Below are positions 53,803 through 61,805 of a stretch of 64,000 bases of DNA, one piece after another. The stretch's first letter is position 1. Each line of letters starts with the position of its first letter. The translations under genes and the position numbers were made by a program. Source of the DNA: Clostridiales bacterium. Lineage in GTDB: Bacteria > Bacillota > Clostridia > Christensenellales > Borkfalkiaceae. Location: assembly GCA_022508265.1 (NCBI GenBank), contig JAFLVP010000004.1:20372-84371 (forward strand), given 5' to 3'. Under the pieces are notes generated by a model. It saw only the letters and a list, made by a program, of their open reading frames with translations, was not told the origin of the DNA and ran no database searches.

Positions 53803-55023
53803 TTAATGGCCCTCCAATATTCTACTTAAATTTTCTGCAATAGCTAATGCCAAAAGAGGTGGCACAGCGTTTCCAATTTGCCTGTTGACTTCTGTTCTGT
53901 TGCCTTCAAATTTAAACCAATCTGGGAATGATTGAATTCTTGCTCCCTCTCTCGATGTAAGGGCTCTATTTTGTGAATAATGAATGCACCTTAAACTTGA
54001 AGGTGTTGATAAATTATTCGTTATAGTAGTTGAGGGTTCATTTTCGACTAATCTCCCATAGGTATTAGCATATCCCGATGTCAATCTATACTTTTCATCA
54101 ACAATACCTTCATCAACTAAAGCATTAAAATCATTTTTTCCCTGCCCTTGTTTAACATTTTTAATTACTGTTCGTATTTTATCCCCATATTTCCCACAGC
54201 TATGTAGGGTCAGGGTATCACATCCACCTCTCATAAGCTGCTGATATTTATTTTGACAAGGAATATTGTATTTTTTTATTTGCTTTCCTTCTCTGACTAA
54301 AGGTAGATCACCTATAGCATCTTTTATCGTTAAGTGGTACCCTAATATTGGTTGTGGGAATTGCCAAACAATATTTAAATCTTTTCTTATGCCGATAATA
54401 AACACTCTTTCTCGACTTTGCGGAACACCAAAATCACCAGCGTTTAATACTTTATGTTCTATCCTGTAACCAATCTCATCAAACTGTTTTTTTAATTTAT
54501 CCATTATAAAATCACCATACCCTATAATTTTGGGTACTTTTTTTGTAATGGTTTTACCGTTTCTTTTGGCCTCTTTTTCGTAGTATTTTATTTTACCGTG
54601 TTCATCTAATTCATAAAAGATTTCTTTCATTGAAAGAATTCCTTTAACATTCTCAAACAAAAACATTTGAGGTTTTATAATATTTAAAACACGGAGGTAT
54701 TCTTGATATAATTTAGCTTTATCATCATACCTCCTCTTCCCAACCGTACTAAACGATTGGCAGGGCGGTCCACCTATAATTAGATCAACTTTTTGCCCAT
54801 TTAACGACCTGCGAATTTTATTTCTATTTAATTTTTTAATATCGATGGCTTGCATATCTATATCATTAAAATTCGCACGGAATGCTTCTGCCGCAAAATC
54901 ATCAAACTCATTAGCAAACAAAATTTGATTATTTAAATTTTTTACAAAGGCACCGTTAACTAATTTATAATAAAAACCAAATGTTAACCCACCGGCACCA
55001 GAAAACAAATCTACAATTCTCAT
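53803..55023 (-). CDS. DNA (cytosine-5-)-methyltransferase
   Basis: A 406-residue C5 methyltransferase with all main motifs in order: I VDLFSGAGGL (SAM binding), IV GGPPCQSFS with the nucleophile C88, VI FENVKG, VIII VPQSRERVFIIG, IX SREGARIQSFPDWF, X RQIGNAVPPLLA. The target-recognition region between VIII and IX is ~150 residues. It methylates cytosine in a specific DNA sequence that cannot be read from the protein. It lies between a PLD-helicase and a MORC/histidine-kinase gene, so it most likely marks host DNA to protect it from the nuclease machinery of this island. Gap to the helicase stop is 4 bp. Confidence 0.95.
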   Translation of the reverse strand: MRIVDLFSGAGGLTFGFYYKLVNGAFVKNLNNQILFANEFDDFAAEAFRANFNDIDMQAIDIKKLNRNKIRRSLNGQKVDLIIGGPPCQSFSTVGKRRYDDKAKLYQEYLRVLNIIKPQMFLFENVKGILSMKEIFYELDEHGKIKYYEKEAKRNGKTITKKVPKIIGYGDFIMDKLKKQFDEIGYRIEHKVLNAGDFGVPQSRERVFIIGIRKDLNIVWQFPQPILGYHLTIKDAIGDLPLVREGKQIKKYNIPCQNKYQQLMRGGCDTLTLHSCGKYGDKIRTVIKNVKQGQGKNDFNALVDEGIVDEKYRLTSGYANTYGRLVENEPSTTITNNLSTPSSLRCIHYSQNRALTSREGARIQSFPDWFKFEGNRTEVNRQIGNAVPPLLALAIAENLSRILEGH

Positions 55024-55027
55024 TTGA

Positions 55028-58000
55028 TTACCCTAATAATTTATTTGTTTTAGATAAAAATTTGGCCGGTATTTTATTCTCTAATTTCCACAGCACATTC
55101 ATAGGTTTACTGCCTTCATGCCCTACATAATGTGCTTTACCTAGAAATATAAATGCTTGCGCCCCATACTGATCTGATTTCACCTCTCTTACAAAAAGCA
55201 AAATCGTATTACTCATCGAATCGTGGTTAATATATCTATGTCCGGTAGGTGATATATCTGATGTGGTGCTCTGACTTTGCCAATGGAAGATAGTTTCATT
55301 TATTGAATAATCATTGTATGCTGTTGTGGGAGAATAGAAGTTGTCTGATTTATTTAATGTAATAAAAAACAAATCAGTGTTCTTTTCTTTTAGATATTTA
55401 ACTCCTTCAGAAACTGAGTAATCTTCTTGAAAACCTAACGCAGCAAGAGCCTGTGAACGTGTATATGTACAGTAAACTTCTAGAGGGCAAATGTAATCCA
55501 AATTAGATTTTTGCCCAACAATATCTATATTTTCTTTGCATAAACTCATTATATCTTTGACTTCATCAATAAAATACTCATCTTCAAACAAAGTGTTTAA
55601 TGCTTCAACTTCATCATTAAAACCTTCTGTTATAGGTGTTTTATTCCAAATCGATGAGTAAAGCATCTTAATCATTAGCTTATCTTCGTCGTTATAATCA
55701 CTAAGTACTTTAAATTTTTTCCGAGACAATTCCGATAAAATGAAGTCGATCCATTTTTTAGAATCAACATAACAAAAGTGAAATAATATTCTTGCAGGAT
55801 CCGCAAAGATATGCTTTTTAGCTGGCCATAATCCTGCTTGTTCACACATCGAGTAGAAAGCCCATTTCTTGCTATAAATTAACTTTGCATCCACATGATA
55901 AAACCGGGCAAAATTTATTAATGAAAGATTTAAACCGCTATCTTCAACAAATGTTTTAATTTTAACTAATAACCAGTTTTTTGAATTTAACGATGCACGA
56001 ATGTTTTCTAAAATATACTCTTTTGATTTCTTTTCAAGTTGAATATAGCATCCCTTGGGCGCAGATACAAAGCCATTTTTAATTTCACTCAAAACACTGC
56101 CATTAAAGTGCGAGAGAAGTGCCTCGAACTTGCTCTCAAAATTGTAATTTTTGTTTGCTTGTCCTATAAAGTCCAGAACAGTTAAACATTCTTTACCTTC
56201 ACATAAACGCAAACCGCGTCCGAGCTGCTGCAAAAAGATTGTCAGTGATTCTGTAGGTCTTAGGAACAAAACAGTATTTATCTCAGGAATATCCACACCC
56301 TCGTTGTAGATGTCAACAACAAAAATAAATCTAATATCCCCATTTATAAGTCTTTGCTTAGCCGCTCTACGCTCCTCATCTGATGTCTCGCTAACTAAGA
56401 ACATTGAAGGTATATTGTGTTCGTTGAAATAGTCTGACATATATTTTGCGTGCTCTTTTGAAACACAGAACCCTAAACCCTTCACAGCATCTAAATCTGT
56501 CACATATTTCAAAAGTGACTGAATGATTAAATTGGCACGTCTATTAGACACCGCCTCACTAAAAGCATAAACATTAGTTAATTCAGACTTGCTGTATCCT
56601 CCTCTTTCCCATTTAAGAGAATCGAGATCCACCGTATCGGTTACTCCAAAATATTGGAAGGGACACAGTAGTTTTCTATCTATCGCCTCTGGTAGCCGTA
56701 TTTCAGCTGAGATACGGTTATTAAAATATTCAAGTATGCTTTTTCCATCCATTCGTTCAGGCGTTGCGGTCAACCCAAGTAATATCTTAGGCTTATAATA
56801 TGTAAGAAGTTTTTGATATGTCAGTGCCGCCGCATGATGGAATTCATCAACGATAATATAGTCGTAATAGCCGGGGGAAGTAATTTTAGTTAAATCCTGT
56901 GAATTGAAAGTCTGCACAGAAACAAACAGGTTTTCAAGACTGTCAGTTTTATAGGAACCAACAAACAAATTACCAAAATTGGCATCCTTAAGTACTCCCC
57001 TAAAACAAGCTATACTCTGCTTTAAAATTTCTTCTCTATGAGCCACGAAAAGAAGTTTTGCTTGCCTGTTCTTCTTTATAAAATCTTTAAAATCAAGCGC
57101 AGATATAACCGTCTTACCAGTACCTGTAGCTGCGACAACAAGATTTTTATAATTCCCTCTGACCTCTCTTTCGGCTCTCAGTTTATCAAGAATTTCTTGC
57201 TGATAAGGATATGGTGTAATATCAAATGTATAGGTATTTTCGCTATTGCCGTCAAAGTACTTTTCTGCTTTTAATGCACGCTCTAACCTTTGCTTGTCCA
57301 CATAAGAATAAATCTCAAAATCATCTGAGTTCCAATAACTATCAAAGGTTGCAGAAATCTTTTTAATTGTATCGGGCAAGTCCTGTTTTGTTACTTTTAC
57401 ATTCCATTCGAGCCCACTTGAAATTGCCGCATTAGACAGATTAGACGAACCAACATATGCCGTAGTGAAGTCTGTATCTCTGTAAAATACATAAGTCTTG
57501 GCATGAAGTCGAGTGCGTTTCGTATCATAAGATACCTTTACTTCCGTATTGGGTAGCTTGCTGAGTTCGTCAACAGCTTTTATATCTGTTGCACCCATAT
57601 AAGATGTCGTAATTATTCTAAGTTTGCCGCCTTTACTTGTAAAGGCTTTGAGCTCATCTATGATTAGTCTAAGTCCGCTCCACTTGATAAACGAAACAAG
57701 CATATCAATACGGTTACACGAAATTATTTCCTTCTTGAGCTCTGTATACATTTGCGGTTCGTGAATTGCGCCTGTAAACAATGAGCTTTGAGAAAGTGAT
57801 GTTACGGGCCGCACAATCTCAGCCTTCTCATTTAAACCATAAATGGTATTAGTTTTATCAAGCAAAGCAAGTAGCTGTTCCGCTCTTTTGTCCACTTCCA
57901 TTCCTATAAAGTCCGAATCGGAAGTTTCAACTTTTACTGTGCTTACCAACTTGTTGACAAGTGAAATTTGCGACTCAATACCGCCACCGTTGTCAATCAG

Positions 58001-58165
58001 ATTGTCAAGCCCTTTCTCAATGACTTGTGCAACATACTTAGAAAGAATTTTTGCCGACTCTGCTTCATCAAGGGGCGTTGTTTTTGACAGCTTGTCCTTC
58101 TGCGATTCAAGCTGCTCTCCTAATTCTTTATTAATAACTTTTTCGTATAAGCCTGATTTTAGCAT
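55028..58165 (-). CDS. PLD nuclease-SF2 helicase fusion with DUF3427 domain
   Basis: The ATG at 58165, 9 nt after GGAG, is preferred to the ORF-track TTG; it follows the XRE stop by one base. ORF-track numbering is used for residues. After an N-terminal helical domain comes a PLD-type phosphodiesterase (RLHAKTYVF, H227/K229, then YVGSSNLS). The helicase core follows: PYPYQQEIL, Walker A AATGTGKT (351-358), VDEFHH, LGLTATPERMDG and motif VI QLGRGLRLCEG. The C-terminal DUF3427 region (FLGKAHYVGHEGSKPMNVLW) is a probable modified-base reader. This is a restriction-type enzyme: translocation plus cleavage of DNA lacking the methyl mark. Confidence 0.92.
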   Translation of the reverse strand: MLKSGLYEKVINKELGEQLESQKDKLSKTTPLDEAESAKILSKYVAQVIEKGLDNLIDNGGGIESQISLVNKLVSTVKVETSDSDFIGMEVDKRAEQLLALLDKTNTIYGLNEKAEIVRPVTSLSQSSLFTGAIHEPQMYTELKKEIISCNRIDMLVSFIKWSGLRLIIDELKAFTSKGGKLRIITTSYMGATDIKAVDELSKLPNTEVKVSYDTKRTRLHAKTYVFYRDTDFTTAYVGSSNLSNAAISSGLEWNVKVTKQDLPDTIKKISATFDSYWNSDDFEIYSYVDKQRLERALKAEKYFDGNSENTYTFDITPYPYQQEILDKLRAEREVRGNYKNLVVAATGTGKTVISALDFKDFIKKNRQAKLLFVAHREEILKQSIACFRGVLKDANFGNLFVGSYKTDSLENLFVSVQTFNSQDLTKITSPGYYDYIIVDEFHHAAALTYQKLLTYYKPKILLGLTATPERMDGKSILEYFNNRISAEIRLPEAIDRKLLCPFQYFGVTDTVDLDSLKWERGGYSKSELTNVYAFSEAVSNRRANLIIQSLLKYVTDLDAVKGLGFCVSKEHAKYMSDYFNEHNIPSMFLVSETSDEERRAAKQRLINGDIRFIFVVDIYNEGVDIPEINTVLFLRPTESLTIFLQQLGRGLRLCEGKECLTVLDFIGQANKNYNFESKFEALLSHFNGSVLSEIKNGFVSAPKGCYIQLEKKSKEYILENIRASLNSKNWLLVKIKTFVEDSGLNLSLINFARFYHVDAKLIYSKKWAFYSMCEQAGLWPAKKHIFADPARILFHFCYVDSKKWIDFILSELSRKKFKVLSDYNDEDKLMIKMLYSSIWNKTPITEGFNDEVEALNTLFEDEYFIDEVKDIMSLCKENIDIVGQKSNLDYICPLEVYCTYTRSQALAALGFQEDYSVSEGVKYLKEKNTDLFFITLNKSDNFYSPTTAYNDYSINETIFHWQSQSTTSDISPTGHRYINHDSMSNTILLFVREVKSDQYGAQAFIFLGKAHYVGHEGSKPMNVLWKLENKIPAKFLSKTNKLLG

Positions 58166-58166
58166 T

Positions 58167-58364
58167 TTAATTCTCTCCTTCAAGGCTTATACCGTTTTCT
58201 TTGCACAGCTGTTCAAACCTATGCTTTACAAGGTTTTGAGGTTTACTTTTTCCGTTCTCCCAGCGGTTGACCGTTGCGAAAGATACATCAAGTTTCCTCG
58301 CTAGCATCTCTTGACTGAGGTTTAATTTCATTCTAACTTCAAGGCAGCATTTTGAAAAATCCAT
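58167..58364 (-). CDS. Small XRE-type repressor of the defence operon
   Basis: A 65-residue helix-turn-helix protein (LSQEMLARKLDVSFATVNRWENGK) little larger than the DNA-binding domain. The ATG at 58364, 6 nt after GGTG, is favoured over the upstream GTG. Its stop lies one base before the helicase ATG (TAAAATG), so translation is coupled. It is the first gene behind a strong promoter containing two palindromes and probably represses the whole operon, behaving like a controller (C) protein of restriction-modification systems. Confidence 0.85.
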   Translation of the reverse strand: MDFSKCCLEVRMKLNLSQEMLARKLDVSFATVNRWENGKSKPQNLVKHRFEQLCKENGISLEGEN

Positions 58365-58382
58365 AAATATCACCAAATAATT

Positions 58383-58424
58383 TTGTTATAACAAATTATA
58401 ACATACCAATTTGGTAAATGTCAA
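58383..58424 (-). promoter_or_regulatory. Promoter with two operators for the defence operon
   Basis: Minus-strand TTGACA (58419-58424) and TATAAT (58395-58400), 18-nt spacer. Palindrome TACCAA-A-TTGGTA fills the spacer (58404-58416), and TTGTTATAACAA (58383-58394) lies just downstream of the -10 box. Binding of the XRE protein here would block RNA polymerase. Confidence 0.75.
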
Positions 58425-58613
58425 TATTTGATGAGTAATAAAACTGCTACTTGGACGGATTTTCCGCTTTCTTCTGTATATGTAAAAATGGTCGAAAATA
58501 CAACAGTCATACCTTTAAAAATTAAGACGATTTTCTAAAAGGCATTGTTACAAAATTCGACAAATTTTTTGCTTTGAATTTTTGTCTCCCTACTCCTCAT
58601 TGATAAATAGCAT

Positions 58614-58644
58614 AAGCGGCGCAACCATTATCGCTGCGCCGCTT
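58614..58644 (-). terminator. Hairpin after the small 62-residue ORF
   Basis: AAGCGGCGCA, 11-nt loop, TGCGCCGCTT. The T-tract is weak (ATGCTATTT), so termination may be partial. Confidence 0.6.
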
Positions 58645-58646
58645 CA

Positions 58647-58860
58647 TCATTGATTTGTTCTCTTCCATTTTTGAGCTTTAAGTTCGAAGAGTTTTGTATG
58701 TTCCCAATTCATGAAATGTATTGCTGAAAGTATCGCAAGTTTATAATCTAAACTATCCATATCGCTATTTGCCAGCAAGTAGCGATTTTTTTCCACTCTT
58801 AAAAGCCTTTGTACAAAGTAAGGTATGTGGGGCAAATCTTTAACGTATCTGTCTACTCAT
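58647..58860 (-). pseudogene. Small frameshifted gene (~70 codons), function unknown
   Basis: The ORF track lists 62 codons from a TTG at 58835. A better start is the ATG at 58860, which overlaps the upstream stop as ATGA and follows AAGGTGG, but it reads only MSRQIR before a TAA. A single-base shift joins it to the downstream frame (KDLPHIPYFVQRLL...). The protein body (DSLDYKLAILSAIHFMNWEHTKLFEL) is helical and not recognised. Either the gene is broken, uses a frameshift, or starts at TTG. Confidence 0.5.
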
Positions 58861-59393
58861 CCACCTTGACGTAAACCTCTTGCCTTGATTGCAATCAGGA
58901 ACTTTGAAATTCTGTCATAGCAAGCGGATTCGTCTTTTCTATCCTTGAATACAAGTGCAAGGTCTAACGAGTCAACCTCCACCTCCGTTTTTATGATTTG
59001 TTTAAAGAGCGGATACAAACTCATAATAAATTTACTTAATCCAAAATCATCCTTGCCGAAAGCAATACTGCACTTCGGATAAGCCATAAATACGTTTTGG
59101 ATATGAAATAGATAGCACTCCATTATAAAATCTTCTTCGCACTTTTTTGCTACCCTTCCATCCCTTGTGATATAGTTTCCCTCTATCATATCCCTGCACG
59201 AATTAGGTTTGAACTTTTGTAAACCCAACTCTTCAACGAACCTACCAAACGGTATTTCGTCATCGGGTTTTAGCTTTCCGAATACCACTTGTTCAAGAGT
59301 ATAATTATTCATCAGCACATTCACTACCATAGCGTTCATAATATCCGTGCCTTCTAATTTTTCAAACTCTTCTACTACCTTTCGTATATCCAT
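58857..59393 (-). CDS. Hypothetical protein beside XRE regulator
   Basis: About 178 residues from the ATG at 59393, which follows GGAG by 7 nt (the ORF-track start is upstream of this site). The sequence is helical and rich in Met and Phe (MNAMVVNVLMNNYTLEQVVFG; FGLSKFIMSLYPLFKQIIK), without signal peptide or membrane helix. I do not recognise the family. It is transcribed divergently from the XRE gene at 59532, and operator-like GTTCT-N6-AGAAC palindromes lie between them, so it is probably controlled by that regulator. Confidence 0.6.
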   Translation of the reverse strand: MDIRKVVEEFEKLEGTDIMNAMVVNVLMNNYTLEQVVFGKLKPDDEIPFGRFVEELGLQKFKPNSCRDMIEGNYITRDGRVAKKCEEDFIMECYLFHIQNVFMAYPKCSIAFGKDDFGLSKFIMSLYPLFKQIIKTEVEVDSLDLALVFKDRKDESACYDRISKFLIAIKARGLRQGG

Positions 59394-59448
59394 AATATCA
59401 CTCCTGCAACATAAGTAGTTTATCATTGACAAAACAAATTGGTCAAGC

Positions 59449-59518
59449 GTTCTCAATAGAGAACCGACAAATTTTTATGAAATCGTATAATCTATTTATG
59501 CGGTTCTTGATTGAGAAC
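59449..59518. promoter_or_regulatory. Divergent control region with paired GTTCT-N6-AGAAC operators
   Basis: GTTCTCAATAGAGAAC (59449-59464) and GTTCTTGATTGAGAAC (59503-59518) are near-identical palindromes. Between them is TATAAT (59486-59491) for the plus-strand XRE gene, with CCGACA as -35. The second operator covers the start of transcription up to the AGGAGG site. The minus-strand gene has TTGACC and TAAACT, 18 nt apart, below the first operator. Confidence 0.7.
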
Positions 59519-59531
59519 AGGAGGATAGATT

Positions 59532-59765
59532 ATGACTTTGGCCGAAGCGATTAAAAAGCGTATCTGGGCTTTAATGAAAGAGAAGAATTTTTCACAATAT
59601 GACTTTTACACAAAAGGCGGAATTGCAAAATCAACGGCTTCACAAGTTCTTAACGGAACACGAGAGCGGATAGCAATTAAAACCGTTTATGAAATGATTA
59701 GTACAATGGGCGTGTCTTTGAAAGAATTTTTTGACGACCCGATATTCGACAAAGTAAGCGATTAG
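59532..59765 (+). CDS. XRE family transcriptional regulator
   Basis: A 77-residue helix-turn-helix protein (NFSQYDFYTKGGIAKSTASQVLNGTRERIAIKTVYEMISTMG). AGGAGG lies before the ATG. It is followed by a strong intrinsic terminator. The two GTTCT-N6-AGAAC palindromes flanking its promoter are its likely binding sites, allowing it to regulate itself and the divergent gene. Confidence 0.88.
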   Translation: MTLAEAIKKRIWALMKEKNFSQYDFYTKGGIAKSTASQVLNGTRERIAIKTVYEMISTMGVSLKEFFDDPIFDKVSD

Positions 59766-59785
59766 AATTGAACAATTAAGAAATG

Positions 59786-59815
59786 AGTCAGGCACCATTT
59801 TGCCTGACTTTTTTA
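59786..59815 (+). terminator. Intrinsic terminator after the XRE gene
   Basis: AGTCAGGCA, CCATTT loop, TGCCTGACT, then TTTTTTA. Confidence 0.92.
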
Positions 59816-59837
59816 CTGTGTTTAAACCATGCTATTC

Positions 59838-60443
59838 TTAACCACCCAAAGTAACATCTTGGCGGCGATACCATTTAAGCGCCCTTTCAAACTGACTGTC
59901 TTCATAATCGGGCCACAAGTCGTCTAAAACGCAGATATCCGAATACACTGTCTGAATTGGCAGAAAGCCGGACAATCGGCTCATCCCACCCCAACGTATT
60001 ACCAAATCAATGCGAGGAATATTGCGGGACGGAAACCCGTTTTTCATATCCCATTCCCAACCGTAATTGACAAGAAGATTGACTCGCATTTTCTCTTCAT
60101 CGCAAGCTTTTACTTCCGTATACGGCAATAATTCAGGCGGGAAACAATTCGACTTATTATTTCCGATAATGTTTAATAAAACGCCTTCCGACAAAATCAT
60201 TTCCGCAGCTTTCACGCAGGCTGACGAAAATGCCTCAACCTGCTCCTTGGGGCGTTTACAGTTATCTACCGTAAATCCGAAATACGTCAGCTCATGAATC
60301 CCACGCCGCTTTGCTTCCCGTAATAAGTTCAAACCTGCGATCAACCCGTAAGTATATCCTTCCTCTTTTTTAAGTCCTCTCCTATTTGCCCATCTTCTGT
60401 TTCCATCGGGAATAACCCCGATATGATTTGGTAATCTTGTCAT
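59838..60443 (-). CDS. Undecaprenyl diphosphate synthase-family (cis-prenyltransferase) protein
   Basis: The ORF-track N-terminus (71 residues) is not homologous to anything; the natural start is the ATG at 60443, giving ~201 residues. It begins with HIGVIPDGNRRWANRRGL, the diphosphate-binding motif with the catalytic Asp; FGFTVDNCKRPKEQ and NYGWEWDM (unusual) follow, and DLVIRWGGMSRLSGFLPIQ corresponds to the conserved R-x-SGE-x-R region but has lost SGE spacing. It is shorter than housekeeping UppS (~245) and lies in mobile DNA, so it is probably a specialised paralogue. No Shine-Dalgarno is evident. Confidence 0.8.
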   Translation of the reverse strand: MTRLPNHIGVIPDGNRRWANRRGLKKEEGYTYGLIAGLNLLREAKRRGIHELTYFGFTVDNCKRPKEQVEAFSSACVKAAEMILSEGVLLNIIGNNKSNCFPPELLPYTEVKACDEEKMRVNLLVNYGWEWDMKNGFPSRNIPRIDLVIRWGGMSRLSGFLPIQTVYSDICVLDDLWPDYEDSQFERALKWYRRQDVTLGG

Positions 60444-60739
60444 AACTTTATTATCGGCAATTGAGAATAAAAATTTCAATTGTTCTAAAATCGGACGGAG
60501 ACCCACCCAGTTATTTTTGTGTGAACAACTACCCCCCACCAATGCGGGTTTCCCGCTTTCTTCCGTACAAGCGGAAGTGGTCGAAAGCGAGTTTAAAGAG
60601 CTTTCCTTAACCTGCTTAGGCATTAGAAAAAATGCCCATTTTGTGGCACTCAGCAAGTAAGAATTTCGGCGTTAAATTTGTCCGAAAAATTTTTTAATAT
60701 ATGCCGATTTCTGTCAGGCTTATATGTTATAATAGGCCT
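60444..60739. other. Intergenic region with repeated 42-nt motif and extended -10 promoter
   Basis: No gene. It holds a 42-nt motif (60546-60587; CCCGCTTTCTTCCGTAC) that recurs at 58457-58498 with about 76 percent identity and no gaps, plus the promoter of the sigma-like gene at its right end. Confidence 0.5.
60725..60733 (+). promoter_or_regulatory. Extended -10 promoter predicted to give a leaderless mRNA
   Basis: TGTTATAAT is a TGn-extended -10 box. It ends 6 nt before the ATG at 60740, so transcription should begin at the A of the initiation codon. No -35 box at the right distance and no ribosome binding site are present. Confidence 0.6.
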
Positions 60740-61762
60740 ATGGATAAGTTAGCGTATCATCTAAATAAAAAGAAAAAGCCTGCAAAGACAGCAGGCAAAT
60801 TCCTCTATTACTATCCCTGCTCTGAGGAGGATAATCCTAATGTGTGGTATGGTCCAAAGTCGTTTATTGTCATTGAAGTAAGCGAAACCGAATGGGAGGC
60901 TCTGTTCGAGCTGGATAGGCTTGAATATAACGATACCCACAAGTACCAACGCCATACATACCGCTTTCCCGATAAGGACGAAGAAGAACTTACACCTAAA
61001 CAGCAAGAGCGCCGTATTGACAAATCCATTCCATTTAATGTTCTTGTGGATGAACAAATTGACTTTGAAATTCTCTTAAAAAACTTACCGCAACAGAGTA
61101 GAAAAATTCTGCAAGCTATGGCAGGCGGCAATACCCAGATGGATGCTGCCGAGATGCTTGACGTTACTCAAAGCTATATCTCTTCCGCAATCAAAAAGGC
61201 AAACCGCCAGACGGACGATTATATATTCAGAACAGGAACAAGAGACGAAATTGTGTGGCACTGTTGGAACAGGTTTGTGGATAACGGCGAGATGCCGTAT
61301 TTCATTGACGTTGAATTGGAATATGTGCTTCACAAACTCTTTAAAGATTTATTGCCGTTCACTCATTGGTTCTACAGTATAGGCGAGCTATTCCGTTATA
61401 TCCTTACCTTCTACTTGTTCGATAACGATAAAATGGACGACGAGATTGCCGAGTATTTGAAAACCGCAAGTGCAGAAGATAAAACGCACTACGAAGATTA
61501 TTACGGCGATCAGCCTCCCATTGTCGGAGCTGTCTATCTCCGTCTTTGCAAAGAAATGAACCGCAGACAGGAAAGCGGGATGCTCGATTCGAACAAGCTA
61601 TATAACAATATTTTTGAAGCAGTCGAAAAGATTGCAAAGCGACTTAAAGTAAGCGTCGAAGATTTCCTTATAAAGAGGTTTTACCCGTTCATAGCAAAAT
61701 GGCGCAATAGACGAGCAAGACAGTTCTATAGAGCATATACAGGAAAAAATTTACCAAAATAA
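60740..61762 (+). CDS. Sigma-70 region 4-like regulator of the mobile element
   Basis: About 340 residues from the ATG at 60740 (MDKLAYHL). A central helix-turn-helix (LPQQSRKILQAMAGGNTQMDAAEMLDVTQSYISSAIKKAN) matches sigma region 4; the N-terminal ~110 residues contain a basic segment and an aromatic beta-like part (FLYYYPCSEEDNPNVWYG). The ~190-residue C-terminal helical domain is unlike ordinary sigma factors. Such proteins occur in clostridial integrative elements, but its promoter targets are unknown. It ends before a bidirectional terminator. Confidence 0.7.
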   Translation: MDKLAYHLNKKKKPAKTAGKFLYYYPCSEEDNPNVWYGPKSFIVIEVSETEWEALFELDRLEYNDTHKYQRHTYRFPDKDEEELTPKQQERRIDKSIPFNVLVDEQIDFEILLKNLPQQSRKILQAMAGGNTQMDAAEMLDVTQSYISSAIKKANRQTDDYIFRTGTRDEIVWHCWNRFVDNGEMPYFIDVELEYVLHKLFKDLLPFTHWFYSIGELFRYILTFYLFDNDKMDDEIAEYLKTASAEDKTHYEDYYGDQPPIVGAVYLRLCKEMNRRQESGMLDSNKLYNNIFEAVEKIAKRLKVSVEDFLIKRFYPFIAKWRNRRARQFYRAYTGKNLPK

Positions 61763-61771
61763 AGACACAGT

Positions 61772-61805
61772 AAAAGTTGCCGACAAGATTCTGTCGGCAA
61801 CTTTT
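61772..61805. terminator. Bidirectional terminator between converging genes
   Basis: AAAAGTTGCCGACA, 6-nt loop, TGTCGGCAACTTTT: a 14-bp stem with A/T tracts on both sides. Confidence 0.9.

Noticed and set aside
58164-58183. Upstream TTG start of the PLD-helicase as given in the ORF track
   Set aside because: It overlaps the XRE gene and contains the Shine-Dalgarno sequence of the ATG at 58165, which fits better.
49043-58376. DISARM, BREX or Dnd system
   Set aside because: A methyltransferase, a helicase and a PLD domain are shared with DISARM, but no DUF1998 gene, no PglX/PglZ and no Dnd genes are present, and the kinase-receiver pair is foreign to them.
58614-58644. CRISPR-like short palindrome
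   Set aside because: It is a single hairpin without repeats or spacers; no CRISPR array is visible anywhere in the window.
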